The notes: generated by a model not told the origin, from the letters alone. A DNA stretch of 64,000 nucleotides from Myxococcus stipitatus (GCF_038561935.1 NZ_CP102770.1:558001-622000), one strand, 5' to 3'; positions 49,551 through 59,373 are shown, counted from the first letter of the stretch. Translations and numbers: made by a program.

Positions 49551-49871
49551 ATGGAGCGGAACAGGGCAATCAAGGAAGCATGGTCGTCCTTCATCGCCAC
49601 CGTTTTTCCTACAGACACCCTCCTGCGAGCCCTGCGGGAGATGGAGCGGCACCAGGTGCGGCTCCTGGGGGTGGTCGAAGAGAGTGGCGGGTTGCTCGGG
49701 TTGGTGAGTGAGGCGCACATCCTGGCGGCCTGGCGGGGAGACCCGCTCGCGCCGGTGTCGGACGTCATGGCGTGGGTCGACCCGGCGGGAGGGGGCCGCA
49801 GGCGCACCGTCCGTGCACTCGGCTCCCCCGCGACGGGACGGGCGCGGCGCCAAGGACATCCGTCCACCTGA
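49551..49871 (+). CDS. Single CBS-domain-like protein
   Basis: A 106-residue protein from ATG 49551. The first 75 residues match a CBS-type motif (TVFPTDTLLRALREMERHQVRLLGVVEESGGLLGLVSEAHILAAW). CBS domains usually come in pairs that bind adenine nucleotides; here one is present, so it would need to dimerise. The tail is a short basic, disordered stretch. Function unknown. The frame is open upstream to 49290, but only the ATG 49551 part has CBS character. Confidence 0.7.
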   Translation: MERNRAIKEAWSSFIATVFPTDTLLRALREMERHQVRLLGVVEESGGLLGLVSEAHILAAWRGDPLAPVSDVMAWVDPAGGGRRRTVRALGSPATGRARRQGHPST

Positions 49872-49902
49872 CGCGAGGCGGGCGCGCTACAGTGGCGCCG
49901 TC

Positions 49903-50190
49903 GTGCCGGACGAATCCCCCCGCTGGACGGTCTACATGCTGCGCTGCCGGGATGGTTCGCTCTACACCGGCGCCACGAACAACCTGGAGCGTCGGGTGGC
50001 CACCCATGGACGTGGGCGTGGCGCGGCGTACACGCGAGCGCGGCTGCCCGTCACCCTCGTCTGGAGCGAGTCCGCCGAGGACCGGAGCGCGGCCCTGCGG
50101 CGCGAGGCCGCCATCAAGCGGCTGACCCGAAGCGACAAGTTGCTGCTGGTCTCCTCCGCGGTCCGGAAGCGAGGGCGCGGTGGGCGCTGA
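49903..50190 (+). CDS. GIY-YIG nuclease domain protein (UPF0213-like)
   Basis: A 95-residue protein from GTG 49903. The fold is visible: VYMLRCRDGSLYTGATNNLERRVATH contains the GIY-YIG-like strand (YM...YTG), with the conserved Arg, and SAALRREAAIKRLTR supplies the catalytic Glu helix. It is a small endonuclease of the UPF0213/YhbQ type, possibly in DNA repair. It starts 31 bases after the CBS gene and is co-oriented. Confidence 0.88.
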   Translation: MPDESPRWTVYMLRCRDGSLYTGATNNLERRVATHGRGRGAAYTRARLPVTLVWSESAEDRSAALRREAAIKRLTRSDKLLLVSSAVRKRGRGGR

Positions 50191-50341
50191 GCGCACGGGC
50201 GTGGAGCGGATGGTGAATGGGCGACCCTTGGCGCGCCCATGTGTCGTCATCCAGGAATCCCAGGCCTGGCCGAGTGCTCTGCCGATACCCGGCCGAGCGC
50301 TCAAGCGTTACCGTGGAACCACTCTTCACAGGGGGCAGTTC

Positions 50342-50710
50342 ATGCAGCGGTTGTTTTCAGGAGTCTTCGCGACGCTGGTCGTCCTGGCCTCGGCCTGTGG
50401 TGGGGAGCCGAACCATCCGCCCCGGGTCACGAACGGGCCGACCCCGTCCCCGAAGACGGTGGCGCCTGGCGGAGTCGTGGAGATCGTCTTCGAGGTGAAG
50501 GACCAGGACGGGGACCCGATTGTCTACAACTGGGTCCAGGTGCCGGCGGAGCCGGCGGGCCATTTCAGCGACCCCCACACCCGCGCGCCCACGTGGACGG
50601 CCCCGGAGGTGGCGGAGCCCACGCGCTTCATGCTGCAGGTCAACGCGATGGACGACGAGGGGGGCGGCCTGCTGGGCACCACGCCTTCCATCCTGGTTCG
50701 GACGCCGTAA
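50342..50710 (+). CDS. Lipoprotein with PKD/Ig-like domain
   Basis: A 122-residue protein from ATG 50342. Lipobox ASAC (Cys19). Residues 30-115 form one Ig-like PKD/cadherin-type module (PKTVAPGGVVEIVFEVKDQDGDPIVYNWVQVP, then APTWTAPEVAEPTRFMLQVNAMDDEGG). Such modules bind carbohydrate or protein at the surface. Function unknown. It converges on the small membrane protein gene at 50723. Confidence 0.78.
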   Translation: MQRLFSGVFATLVVLASACGGEPNHPPRVTNGPTPSPKTVAPGGVVEIVFEVKDQDGDPIVYNWVQVPAEPAGHFSDPHTRAPTWTAPEVAEPTRFMLQVNAMDDEGGGLLGTTPSILVRTP

Positions 50711-50722
50711 CCGCCCGGCGGC

Positions 50723-51040
50723 TCAGGGCGCGGGCTGGGACGTGGCCGGAGGAGGAGGCGTGTGCGTGCCCTCCCGCTGCGCCTTCCGGTTGGCGCGCAC
50801 GCTGAAGAGGATTCCCAGCACCAGGAAGACGACCGCGCCGATGCCGGCTCCCACCATCTGCCAGGTGAGGAGCGTGGACGTCACCTCGTGGACGACCTTG
50901 GGCAGGTTGCACATCGTCTGGGTCGCCAGGGGCGTCTCGTTGTACCAGCCGATGAAGTGAGGGCCGGCCCAGGATGCGACGAGGACGCCGAGCAGGGTCC
51001 CCGACAGGACGAAGTTGAGCAGCGTCTTGGCGGCATTCAT
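50723..51040 (-). CDS. Small two-helix membrane protein
   Basis: A 105-residue protein from ATG 51040. Two membrane helices at about 9-28 and 60-80, a short periplasmic loop with YNETPLATQTMCNLPKVVHEVTSTLL, and a Pro-rich cytoplasmic tail. I do not recognise the family. It is divergent from the 95-residue membrane protein gene 83 bases away. Confidence 0.68.
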   Translation of the reverse strand: MNAAKTLLNFVLSGTLLGVLVASWAGPHFIGWYNETPLATQTMCNLPKVVHEVTSTLLTWQMVGAGIGAVVFLVLGILFSVRANRKAQREGTHTPPPPATSQPAP

Positions 51041-51122
51041 TCGCAAGCACCTCGGCGGGAGGACGACGGGCCGTGCTTAGTATGTGCACGGCATCCTGGC
51101 CAGAGGTGGAACGTGCTAAGGG

Positions 51123-51410
51123 GTGGGCGTGCCGCTGCTTCCGCTCGCCATCTTGTTCAGCCTGGTCGCCCTGGTGTGCGCCGCCTTCCTCGTCATCCAT
51201 GCCTTCCGCCGCAGCGTGGGCACGGGCGTGATGGTGCTGCTCATCCCCTGCTACGTGCTCTTCTACGCATTCAGCCAGTTCGAGCACCGGCGCAAGGGCC
51301 TCATCGTCGCGGGCTTCATGTCGTGCACCGTGCTGGCGGCGGTGTTCCTGGGGTTGAGTGTGCATGCCCTGACGGCGGCGACGGCGCACGTGCCCCCTCC
51401 CGGGTTCTAG
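51123..51410 (+). CDS. Small three-helix membrane protein
   Basis: A 95-residue protein; start GTG 51123 or 51129. Three hydrophobic helices (about 4-24, 33-50, 60-82) with few charged residues apart from FEHRRKG. Family unknown. It starts just downstream of the divergent small membrane protein and is followed by the B-box-type membrane protein gene on the same strand after 55 bases. Confidence 0.66.
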   Translation: MGVPLLPLAILFSLVALVCAAFLVIHAFRRSVGTGVMVLLIPCYVLFYAFSQFEHRRKGLIVAGFMSCTVLAAVFLGLSVHALTAATAHVPPPGF

Positions 51411-51465
51411 GCCGCCGGGCGCTCTGTCAGACTCGCCTCGTGAAGAGCGAAGGGAGTCGTCGCCC

Positions 51466-51984
51466 ATGAGGCAGGGTCTGGAGGCGCGTTGCGCGAGTCA
51501 CGCTCAAGCCACGGCGGTGGCCACCTGCGCGCGCTGCGGGGGCTTCCTGTGTGGGGAGTGCCTGGAGGTCGATGACGCCGCGCCCTACTGCGAGCCGTGT
51601 CTGGCCTGGCGGCGCAAGAACGAGCGGGCGTCGGGGCTGGCCTGGGCGGTGATGGTGCTGGGGAGCCTGGCGGCGCTGATGGTGGTGCTGCTGGTGCCGG
51701 TGGCGGGCTCCTTCTTCCTCGGTGGCGACGCCGGGTGGAACCGGGAGGTCGGCTTCCAGCTCATCGTGCTGCTGACGTTGCTGCTGGGCGCGGCGAGCGT
51801 GCCCTCCCTGGTGCTCGGGCTCTGGGAGGGCTGGCGCATCCGTCAGCGGAAGAGTCCGCGAGGAGGCCAGCGCTTCGTGCGGCTGGGGACGAAGCTCGGC
51901 GGCGCGGGCCTGGCCGTCTTCGTCTGCGAGGCGCTCTACGCCGTCTACGTGGCCTGGGCCGTCATGTCCGCGAACCTGGACTGA
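51466..51984 (+). CDS. B-box-type zinc-finger membrane protein
   Basis: A 172-residue protein. A compact N-terminal zinc-binding motif (about residues 9-46, C/H pattern in RCASHAQATAVATCARCGGFLCGECLEV and YCEPC) resembles a B-box/ZZ-like finger. It is followed by three to four membrane helices (about 58-170). Proteins of this design are common in myxobacteria and have unknown function. The stop is 4 bases from that of the convergent queE gene. Confidence 0.75.
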   Translation: MRQGLEARCASHAQATAVATCARCGGFLCGECLEVDDAAPYCEPCLAWRRKNERASGLAWAVMVLGSLAALMVVLLVPVAGSFFLGGDAGWNREVGFQLIVLLTLLLGAASVPSLVLGLWEGWRIRQRKSPRGGQRFVRLGTKLGGAGLAVFVCEALYAVYVAWAVMSANLD

Positions 51985-51988
51985 CGCC

Positions 51989-52681
51989 TCACACGCCGCG
52001 CGCGTTCGGGTCCCAGAGGTACTTGTGCATCTGGAGCTGGAAGCGGACGGGGAGCCGGTCCTCGACGGTCCACTCGGCGAGCTCGCGCGGGTGGAGCTTG
52101 TCGAACACGGTGGAGAACAGCAGCGCGAAGGGCTTCTCGGCCAGCCGGTGCTCGGCGATGAGCGCCTTGCTCCACTCGTAGTCCTCGCGCGAGCCGATGA
52201 CGAACTTCAGCTCGTCGCGCGCGTTCATCGACGCGAAGTTGCGCAAGTCATTGCGCGACGACTCGCCCGAGGAAGGCGTCTTCATGTCGACGATTTTGTG
52301 GACGTCCGCGGGCACCAGCCGCACGTCGATGGCGCCGCTGGTCTCCAGCAGCACCGTGTAGCCCTCGTCGAGCAGCGACTGCATCAGCGGATAGACGCCG
52401 GGCTGGAGCAGCGGCTCGCCGCCGGTGATTTCCACGCGAGGCGTGCGCAGGGCCTTCACCTCCTCGAGAATCTCCGCGTTCTTCCTGCGCTTGCCGCCGT
52501 GGAAGGCGAACTCGCTGTCGCAGTAGGTGCAGCGCAGGTGGCAGCCGGTGAGGCGGATGAACGCGCACAGCAGGCCGGCGTGCGAGGACTCGCCCTGGAG
52601 TGAGAGGTAGATCTCCTTCACCACCACGGAATCCGCGGAGGGGACGAGACGGGGCTCGATGTGAGGACGCGCGACGGGCAT
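51989..52681 (-). CDS. queE: 7-carboxy-7-deazaguanine synthase
   Basis: A 230-residue radical SAM enzyme from ATG 52681 (a TTG at 52714 is in frame but unlikely). It turns carboxy-tetrahydropterin into 7-carboxy-7-deazaguanine in queuosine/preQ0 synthesis. Visible are EIYLSLQGESSHAGLLCAF, the radical SAM cluster CHLRCTYC (C47, C51, C54; C-x3-C-x2-C), EITGGEPLLQ and HKIVDMKTPSSG. No other que genes are in the window. Confidence 0.9.
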   Translation of the reverse strand: MPVARPHIEPRLVPSADSVVVKEIYLSLQGESSHAGLLCAFIRLTGCHLRCTYCDSEFAFHGGKRRKNAEILEEVKALRTPRVEITGGEPLLQPGVYPLMQSLLDEGYTVLLETSGAIDVRLVPADVHKIVDMKTPSSGESSRNDLRNFASMNARDELKFVIGSREDYEWSKALIAEHRLAEKPFALLFSTVFDKLHPRELAEWTVEDRLPVRFQLQMHKYLWDPNARGV

Positions 52682-52895
52682 GGCTTCTTCGTGAAACAGG
52701 GAGCGGCGCTTCAACCCCAGTCAGCCCGGCAGGTCAAGCCGCGACCCCGTCTTGAAACAAACGCTTGGGCGAAGGCCGGGGATTCCTCGGAGCGAGGCGC
52801 GGGGAAGTCCGTGGAATCTGGCGCACTTGCGACGGGGCCCGGGCCAGCTTGCACGGGGCCGCTGGGGCCGCCGCCTGGGGGCCTGCTTGGGCCGG

Positions 52896-53828
52896 CTAGG
52901 TGCCGCTGCTGCCCTGGGCCTTCCTCCCGGGCACCTCCGCGTCCTTCACCGGGGAGACGGCGTGGACGGGACAGCCCTTGGGGAAGGTGCCCAGGTGCTC
53001 GACCTGGTAGCCCTGGGGATAGCTGCGCACGTTGGGGCGTGAGCGTCCGAAATAGGGCTCCTGGCGAGGGGACAGGAAGTAGCGGACGAACTTCCCTCGG
53101 AGCTGGAGCGCGGAGCGGAACACCTTCCGGCTGAGCGCGGAGGGGCGCTCGTAGTGGAACGCGTCCAGCAGGGCGTCCTCCATGAGCGTGCGCGCGAAGA
53201 GGTGCACCAGCTTCCTGGGCGCCAGGTGCGTGGGCGGGAAGGTGGTGAGCAGCTCGAGCGTGGCATCGGCGACGGCACGGCTTCGCTCGTCGAAGGCGAA
53301 GTGCCGGGCCTCGTAGTCATCCAGGTAGGTCTCGAACGCGTCGTACGTCTCCGGGATGTCCCGGATGCCCATGTGGCGGCCCACCTCGCGGTAGTTGCGC
53401 GTCCACGCCGCGCGCTCGTGAGGAGTGAAGGGGCGCCAGCCGAACTCGGCGACCCAGCGCACGGGGGTCACCACGAAGGTGGAGAGCACGTAGCGCATGT
53501 CATCGTTGGAGATGTCATAGGCGCCGTGCATCTGGTTCATGCGACGGAAGGCGCCCTTGCCCTCGGGACTGTGCATGCCGTGCTCGAGGATGGTGTCGAG
53601 GATGAGCACGGTGTCGTCGTAGCGCTTCTGGGTGCGCTGGGTGAACTCACCCGTCTGGTGCAGGAGCACGCCGATGCTGGGCACCGCGTAGGTGCGGAAC
53701 AGCGCGAAGCTGAGGGCCTGCTCGATGTCCCAGGGGAACTCCTGGGTGGAGAGGATGCGGACGATGTCCTCGTACTGGGTCTCGGCGTCGAGTCGGTCGG
53801 TGCGGTCTCTCAGCGCGAAGCGGTCCAT
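52896..53828 (-). CDS. MpaB/LcpA-like oxygenase (DUF2236)
   Basis: A 310-residue protein of the DUF2236 family (latex-clearing and MpaB-type oxygenase relatives). Pattern: RRMNQMHGAYDISNDDMRYVLSTFVVTPVRWVAEFGWRPFTPHERAAWTRNYREVGRHMGI, with His and Asp pairs consistent with heme binding. No signal peptide is seen, so it is probably cytoplasmic, unlike secreted Lcp enzymes. Substrate unknown. It precedes queE by 214 bases, which hold no supported feature. Confidence 0.85.
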   Translation of the reverse strand: MDRFALRDRTDRLDAETQYEDIVRILSTQEFPWDIEQALSFALFRTYAVPSIGVLLHQTGEFTQRTQKRYDDTVLILDTILEHGMHSPEGKGAFRRMNQMHGAYDISNDDMRYVLSTFVVTPVRWVAEFGWRPFTPHERAAWTRNYREVGRHMGIRDIPETYDAFETYLDDYEARHFAFDERSRAVADATLELLTTFPPTHLAPRKLVHLFARTLMEDALLDAFHYERPSALSRKVFRSALQLRGKFVRYFLSPRQEPYFGRSRPNVRSYPQGYQVEHLGTFPKGCPVHAVSPVKDAEVPGRKAQGSSGT

Positions 53829-53912
53829 CCGGTGCTCCCTTCAGCGGTCCGGGCAGCCTACCCGATGGGGCAGGGGGGCGCGCGGCGCGGGCCCCCGGGG
53901 ACGCGGCGGCCG

Positions 53913-54740
53913 TCAGCTTCGAGACGGTGAGCCCTTCACGCGCTCGACGAAGGCGTCGATGAGGTGGCGGGCGATGCTCAGCCTCGGCGGGATGCGCGGC
54001 AGGTGGTCGGGGTGGAACCAGCCCGCCTCGGCAATCTCCTTGCCGTCGACGCGCACGTCGCCTCCCGCGTACTCGGCGGTGAAGCCCACCATGAGCGAGC
54101 GTCCGAAGGGCCACGGCTGCGAGCCGAAGTAGCGGATGTTCTTCACCTCGACGTTGACCTCTTCGCGCACCTCGCGGGCGACACACTCCTCCAGGGACTC
54201 GCCCGCGTCGACGAAGCCCGCCAGGGTGCTGAACATGGGCTCGGGCAGCGCGGGGTTTCGCGCGAGCAGCATCGTGTCGCCCCGGGTGACGAGCACAATC
54301 ATCGCGGGGGAGATGCGCGGGTAGAAGGGCGTCTTGTCCACGGGGCAGCGGCGGGCGCGCTCTCCTCGGACGAGCTCGGTGGGCTGGCCGCAGCGCCCAC
54401 AGAAGCGGTGCTGCACGTCCCACTCCGCGATGGCGAGCGCCCGGCCCGCCACCGCGAAGCGCGCTTCGTCCAGCCGCTTGTAGAGAGAGCGGGCGGGGAC
54501 CAGTGACGTGCCCTCGGGAGGGGTGAAGTCCCGGGGCAGCGGGGCGCAGTAGCAGTCCTCTCCGTCGAGCGCGCCCAGGTAGTGGGCGGAGGCGGTGAGC
54601 TCCGGGAACGTGGAGCCCGTGGGAACGGTGACGGTGCCCGCGTGCTCGTGGATGAGCACGTCCATGCCTCGCGTGAGGAAGAGCATCGCGCCGTCGCGAG
54701 GACGGTCGGGCGGTTCGTAGCCGGGGAGGAAGGAGGTCAC
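53913..54740 (-). CDS. nudC: NudC-like NAD(H) pyrophosphatase (Nudix)
   Basis: A 275-residue protein with the full NudC layout: an N-terminal beta domain, a zinc ribbon, the Nudix box (175-197: G, E181, REVREE 189-194) and the NADH-specific SQPWPF motif (207-212). It splits NAD(H) into NMN(H) and AMP and, in some species, removes NAD caps from RNA. The zinc ribbon has C114, C117 and C132 but the fourth ligand position reads D135, not Cys, so zinc binding may be altered or lost. It is co-oriented with the DUF2236 gene. Confidence 0.9.
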   Translation of the reverse strand: MTSFLPGYEPPDRPRDGAMLFLTRGMDVLIHEHAGTVTVPTGSTFPELTASAHYLGALDGEDCYCAPLPRDFTPPEGTSLVPARSLYKRLDEARFAVAGRALAIAEWDVQHRFCGRCGQPTELVRGERARRCPVDKTPFYPRISPAMIVLVTRGDTMLLARNPALPEPMFSTLAGFVDAGESLEECVAREVREEVNVEVKNIRYFGSQPWPFGRSLMVGFTAEYAGGDVRVDGKEIAEAGWFHPDHLPRIPPRLSIARHLIDAFVERVKGSPSRS

Positions 54741-54795
54741 CTTCCCACCTTAACGGCTTGGCCCGGTGGACGCAGGTCTCGTTGAGCGCGGGGGC

Positions 54796-55182
54796 TCAGC
54801 TGCCCTGCTCGATGAGCTCCACGCGGTAGCCGTCCGGGTCCTCGACGAAGGCGATGACGGTGGTGCCGTGCTTCATGGGGCCCGGCTCTCGGACCACCTT
54901 GCCGCCCGCCTGGCGAATCGCATCACACGTGGCGCGGATGTCCTTCACACCCAGGGCCACGTGGCCATAGGCCGTGCCCAGCTCGTACTTCTCCACGCCC
55001 CAGTTGTACGTCAGCTCCAGCGCGGGGTGCGTGTCCTCGGGGCCGAAGCCGACGAAGGCGAGGGTGAACTTCCCGTCGGGATACTCGTGGCGGCGCAGCA
55101 GCTTCATGCCGATGACCCGCGTGTAGAAGTCGAGCGACTTCTCCAGGTCCCCAACGCGCAACATGGTGTGCAGGATTCGCAT
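54796..55182 (-). CDS. gloA: Lactoylglutathione lyase (glyoxalase I)
   Basis: A 128-residue enzyme of normal family length that converts the methylglyoxal-glutathione adduct to S-lactoylglutathione. Metal ligands are present: H5 (RILHTMLRV), Glu in ALELTYNWG, His in GHVALGV and Glu in [33 protein letters not shown] is the family start. It is co-oriented with nudC (55-base gap) and may share its message. Confidence 0.93.
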   Translation of the reverse strand: MRILHTMLRVGDLEKSLDFYTRVIGMKLLRRHEYPDGKFTLAFVGFGPEDTHPALELTYNWGVEKYELGTAYGHVALGVKDIRATCDAIRQAGGKVVREPGPMKHGTTVIAFVEDPDGYRVELIEQGS

Positions 55183-55237
55183 GCGCGCTTCATAACCCCA
55201 TCGAGCCCGTGCGTCTCGCGGCGCGAGGGCCGCGTGA

Positions 55238-57553
55238 CTACGGGTTCACGGAAGACTCGTTGGCGGGGACCTTCCGTGGAACGGTGAACGCCCCCACGGG
55301 CACCCGACCGTCGGGAAGCAGGGGGACCTCCGCCGAGCGCGGCGCCACGCGGGACTGGTCGCCTCCCGAGTGCCACAGGCCCACGAGCACCTTCCACTCG
55401 CCGGGCGGCAGGCCGCGCGTGGAGACGGAGAAGGCGTCGCGCAGCAGGGTGTCCCGAGGCGCCTCGGAGAAGAACCAGGTGCCCCCCACCACCTCGTGGT
55501 CCGCGCCCAGCCGCAGGCCCTCGGCGGAGACCACGTGCACGAAGATGCCCACGGAGCGAGGCAGCGGCCCCGTCACGCGCCAGTACAGCACCAGGGACGC
55601 GATGCCCTCGGCGTCGGGCTCCGCGGGTATCTCCGAGGCGACCAGCTCCACGGGCAAGTCGAAGCGCGCGTTGACGGGGTGCGCTTCGGGCGGAAGCCGC
55701 GGCACTGTCAGCGGCGTCCCGTTCGCGTTGCGCGGGTCGGGCAGGGCCACGGGCTCGGGCCAGAGCGCGAAGAGCAGGCCCCACGTCACCAGCGGCACGG
55801 CCGTGACACCGAGCGCGGCGGGAGGGGACAGCCGCTGGCCTCGGCGCTCACGCCACGCGAGGAAGCCCAGCGCGGCCCAGGCGAGCGCGGACACGCCCAG
55901 GCCGCCCAGGCCCGAGCGAGGCAGGAAGCTCAGCACCACCTGCTGCTTGCCCGCGGGCAGCTGGACCCCGAGCAGGCCGTCGCGCGAGATGACCTCGCCT
56001 TGCGCGGACTTCCAGCCGGGGTGCCAGTTCTGGTTCACGAGCAGCACGGTGGGCCGCGTGGCGTCCACGTCGAGGGTGAGGCGGTTGGGCGTCCACTCCA
56101 CGCGTCGCGCGGTGCCGGAGCCGGGGTCCTCGAGGTACTCCTCCTGACCCAGGTCCCCGCGCAGCCGGGGGGACATGGGGACGGGCCACGCCTCGAAGCA
56201 GGCGATGGAGCCTCGGTTGAGCGCGAGCAGGTGTCCCTGCGACCAGCGATTGCCTCGCGCCTGCGCGAAGGGCTGCTCCTTCTCGACGGGCATGGGAATC
56301 ATCTGCGCCCAGCGCGTGAGGTTGTCGAAGGCGCGCACGTGCAGGTCCCAGCTCGCGAGCGTCACCGCGCACGCGGCCACCGCGGCCCACGTCCATCTGG
56401 CGGGGGCACGCCACGAGCGCGCGAGCAGCACGGCGAGCCCGAGCGCGGCCAGCTCCGCGAGGAAGAACGCGGTGGGGATGAGGAAGCGCTCGGGGTAGCG
56501 GAACGTGCCGAAGATGGGGAGCTGGCGCAGGCCGGCGAACAGCGAGGGCGTGACGGTGTAGCCCGCGGCCATCCACGCGGACAGCACGGCGACGATGGCG
56601 GGGAACGCGGCGCGGCGCCGCGCGAAGGCGAGCGCGGGGAGGACCAGCGCCAGGGCCACGGGGGCGAAGTAGAAGTTGCCCGGGTCGCTGTAGCCGTTCC
56701 GCGCGGGAAGCTGGAGCAGCATCTCGACGAGCAGGCCCAGGGGCTTGCCCGGAGTGCCCGCCATGATGCGCGGCGCCGAGCGCATCGTCTCCACGAGCGG
56801 CCAGAGCCGGAATGCGCACGCGGCCAGGGTGAAGCACGCGGTGAGCGCCAGCGACCACAGCGCCCGGCGACGTCGAGGCATGCCGCGCAGCGCAAGGAGG
56901 GAGCGGCCCGTCTCCAGCGCCACGTAGAGCGCGTACATGGGAACGGGGTACGTGCCGCCGAAGCCGAGCAGCAGCGCGAAGACGCCGCCGACCATCGCCG
57001 CGCCGGACAGCCTCCCGCGTGTGGCCAGGGAGGTGCCGTGCAGGAGCCACGGCAGCAGCAGGAAGCCCGCGAAGTTGAGCCAGCCGATGGACCAGGACAG
57101 CGCGGTGAAGCTGATGAGTCCGAAGAGGGGCGCGCCCCCGAGGGCGCCCAGCGCCGAGCCCACGCGTCGGCGGGCGTAGCGGAAGAAGCCCTCCATGCCG
57201 AGCACGAGGAAGGTCCACAGCAGCAGCGGCTCCGCGCGTCGCGCGCCGACGAGCGAGGACAGGATGAGGGTGGGCGCGAAGGAGCGCGTCTGGGGACTGC
57301 CCAGCGCGTACTGGCCACCGCAGGACCACGGGTTCCACAGGGGCAGCTGCCCGTAGTCCGTCACGCTGCGCGTGCTCGCGTCCTCGTAGGAGTCGAGCAG
57401 GTGGGCGTCGCGGAAGTCGTTCAGCCCTCCCGCCTGCGACAGGGCATGCCAGCACGCGCCGAGCGCGAGCGCACCGAAGAGGGCCAGGCGCACCCCCGTG
57501 AGCGAGGCGGCGCGGTGGGCGGCGCGAAGCAGTCCGTGGGTCGAGGTCTTCAT
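55238..57553 (-). CDS. YfhO-like polytopic membrane protein
   Basis: A 771-residue protein with about 12-13 helices in the first 430 residues and a soluble beta-rich C-terminal part. It matches the YfhO/GT-C-like membrane proteins seen in envelope polysaccharide and lipoteichoic acid work: [78 protein letters not shown]. The catalytic Asp of GT-C enzymes may be in [11 protein letters not shown] beta-sandwich tail ([25 protein letters not shown]) may bind carbohydrate. Function inferred. Confidence 0.8.
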   Translation of the reverse strand: MKTSTHGLLRAAHRAASLTGVRLALFGALALGACWHALSQAGGLNDFRDAHLLDSYEDASTRSVTDYGQLPLWNPWSCGGQYALGSPQTRSFAPTLILSSLVGARRAEPLLLWTFLVLGMEGFFRYARRRVGSALGALGGAPLFGLISFTALSWSIGWLNFAGFLLLPWLLHGTSLATRGRLSGAAMVGGVFALLLGFGGTYPVPMYALYVALETGRSLLALRGMPRRRRALWSLALTACFTLAACAFRLWPLVETMRSAPRIMAGTPGKPLGLLVEMLLQLPARNGYSDPGNFYFAPVALALVLPALAFARRRAAFPAIVAVLSAWMAAGYTVTPSLFAGLRQLPIFGTFRYPERFLIPTAFFLAELAALGLAVLLARSWRAPARWTWAAVAACAVTLASWDLHVRAFDNLTRWAQMIPMPVEKEQPFAQARGNRWSQGHLLALNRGSIACFEAWPVPMSPRLRGDLGQEEYLEDPGSGTARRVEWTPNRLTLDVDATRPTVLLVNQNWHPGWKSAQGEVISRDGLLGVQLPAGKQQVVLSFLPRSGLGGLGVSALAWAALGFLAWRERRGQRLSPPAALGVTAVPLVTWGLLFALWPEPVALPDPRNANGTPLTVPRLPPEAHPVNARFDLPVELVASEIPAEPDAEGIASLVLYWRVTGPLPRSVGIFVHVVSAEGLRLGADHEVVGGTWFFSEAPRDTLLRDAFSVSTRGLPPGEWKVLVGLWHSGGDQSRVAPRSAEVPLLPDGRVPVGAFTVPRKVPANESSVNP

Positions 57554-57665
57554 GCGGAGGCCGGAGCGCGGGGGGAGGCGGAGGAGGGAGGTGGGACGGA
57601 CCGTCGTCGCGGAGGGGCGGCCATGCGCCCGGGACTCCCCGACGCGAGGGCTCGCGCGCCGTTCA

Positions 57666-58076
57666 TCAGTCGTAGAACGGCCGGGGCTTGCACGGACTGG
57701 CGTTGGCCTTGCGCGGAGGAAGGAGGGGGGCGGAGGCGCGCAGCTCGGTGTCGATGGCGTCGAACACCTCCGTCACGGGCACGTCCCGCCGCCTCGCCTC
57801 CTGCATCACCCAGCCGCGCTCGGAGGCGCCGAAGTCATCGTCCTGGGACCAGGAGTCTCCCGGGAACGAGTGCAGGGAGCGCCTGCGCCAGTGGGGCTCC
57901 GCCTGCGCGGCGGCCCGGCCCAGCATGAGGTGCTCCTCGGCGGACAGCCTTCGGGAGGGCGTGCGCACCTCGGACGCGAGCGCGCGCGCCACCGCCACGC
58001 CACCGCACAGCGCCAGCACGAGCCAGCCCGAGAGTGCCACGTGCCGCCAGCGCGTCCGCGTCGTTGTCTTGGTCAT
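57666..58076 (-). CDS. Hypothetical secreted protein, 136 residues
   Basis: From ATG 58076. One N-terminal hydrophobic helix (about 16-34) serves as signal anchor. The mature part is charged and mostly helical, with several Trp and Arg residues (HWRRRSLHSFPG, RGWVMQEARRRDVPVTEVF). I do not recognise the family. It is upstream of and co-oriented with the YfhO-like gene (112-base gap), so a shared pathway is possible. Confidence 0.6.
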   Translation of the reverse strand: MTKTTTRTRWRHVALSGWLVLALCGGVAVARALASEVRTPSRRLSAEEHLMLGRAAAQAEPHWRRRSLHSFPGDSWSQDDDFGASERGWVMQEARRRDVPVTEVFDAIDTELRASAPLLPPRKANASPCKPRPFYD

Positions 58077-58170
58077 GGAGCCCATCCCGCTGGAGGGTTC
58101 CTACTCCAACTCCCTCGGAGACTTCACCCCATTCGAGGAATCCGGGATGGGGTGCGCCGGGCCGCTCGAC

Positions 58171-59373
58171 TCAGGAGCGGTCGTTCTCGTCGGTGTCCGA
58201 CTCCAGCTCGTAGGGATTGGCGAGCAGCCGGTGCGCGCCCTCCATCATCTCCACCACGATTTGCCCCGCGGGCAGCACGCTCTCGATGCGGGCCATGCTG
58301 GAGCCGCTCGCGGGCAGCGCCATCTCCTCCAGGTCGCCCTTCGTGTCCGGCGTGGGCACGAAGGCGCTGAAGCGAGGCAGGGCGTAGAGCGCGTCTCCGC
58401 CCGCGAGCCCCGGGTAGAGCCGCGTCGTCCCGATGGAGTCGGAGGGGTTCGACGGCGCGCGAGCCTCTCGGCCCGCCCACTCGCGCACCACGCGGTTTCT
58501 CAGCACGCGCTGCCGGGCGCCCGCCCACTCGGGGCCGAAGAGCGTGGTGAAGTCGGAGTCACGCGCGTCGCCGTCCACCACGCGCTGCTTGTAGCCGGGG
58601 TGCGCGTAGGCCTCGACGGAGGCGACCATGCGGGTGCCCACCCAGACGCCATCCGCGCCATGGTAGAGCGCGCGCGCCGCGCTGAGGCCATCCGCGATGC
58701 CGCCGGCGGCCAGCACGGGCAGCGTGCCGGTCAGGGCGCGCAGCTCCCGCACGAGCTGGAGCGTGGGGAGGGTGCCTCGGTTGTGTCCAGCCGCCTGCCG
58801 GCCCTGGGCGATGAGCCCATCCACCCCCAGCGCCAGCGCGTCGCGCGCGAACTCCACGGAGCTCGTCTGCACCCAGACCTTGGTGCCCGCGGCCTTCAAG
58901 GCCTTCACCCAGTCGGCGGGCGGCAGGCCCCAGTGGAACGAGACGACGGGGACCTTCTCCGCGATGCACGTGTCGATGTGCTCGCGCGTGGTGAAGTCGC
59001 CCGCTCGCGTGTGCTCGATGATGAAGTTCACGCCGAAGGGCCGCTGCGTGCCCGCGCGAATGGCGTGGATGCGCGCGCGCAGGAAGGGGGCGGGCTCGGG
59101 CGCGGAGCCCAGCATGCCGATGCCTCCCGCCTCCGACACGGCGATGACCAGCGGCGGCAGCGCCACGAAGGCCATGCCCGCGCTGACGAACGGGTAGTGC
59201 ACGCCCAGCTCTCGCGTCAGGCGCGTGTGGAGGGTGTTGTCCTCGAGGACATGGATGGGAGGGCGCCGTGGAGCGCGCGGCTCCTCACCGTCCAGCTCGC
59301 CCTCTCCCGGAGCACTCGAGGGGCCCGCGGCGTGAGAAGGGGGCGCGGCGCGTCCGTCGTTCGTTCCGTTCAT
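58171..59373 (-). CDS. Nitronate monooxygenase family protein
   Basis: A 400-residue protein from ATG 59373 (GGAGA upstream). Core features are the TIM barrel start YPFVSAGMAFVALPPLVIAVSEAGGIGMLGS, GQRPFGVNFI-type strands, VVSFHWGLP, GVDGLIAQGRQAAGHNRGT and VLAAGGIADGLSAARALYHGADGVWVGTRMVAS, which bind FMN. The AGGI/GGIADG and GTRMVAS phosphate loops are complete. The long N-terminal tail (1-45, Ala/Pro/Glu) is disordered and unlike the family. It oxidises alkyl nitronates such as propionate 3-nitronate; exact substrate unproven. Confidence 0.87.
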   Translation of the reverse strand: MNGTNDGRAAPPSHAAGPSSAPGEGELDGEEPRAPRRPPIHVLEDNTLHTRLTRELGVHYPFVSAGMAFVALPPLVIAVSEAGGIGMLGSAPEPAPFLRARIHAIRAGTQRPFGVNFIIEHTRAGDFTTREHIDTCIAEKVPVVSFHWGLPPADWVKALKAAGTKVWVQTSSVEFARDALALGVDGLIAQGRQAAGHNRGTLPTLQLVRELRALTGTLPVLAAGGIADGLSAARALYHGADGVWVGTRMVASVEAYAHPGYKQRVVDGDARDSDFTTLFGPEWAGARQRVLRNRVVREWAGREARAPSNPSDSIGTTRLYPGLAGGDALYALPRFSAFVPTPDTKGDLEEMALPASGSSMARIESVLPAGQIVVEMMEGAHRLLANPYELESDTDENDRS

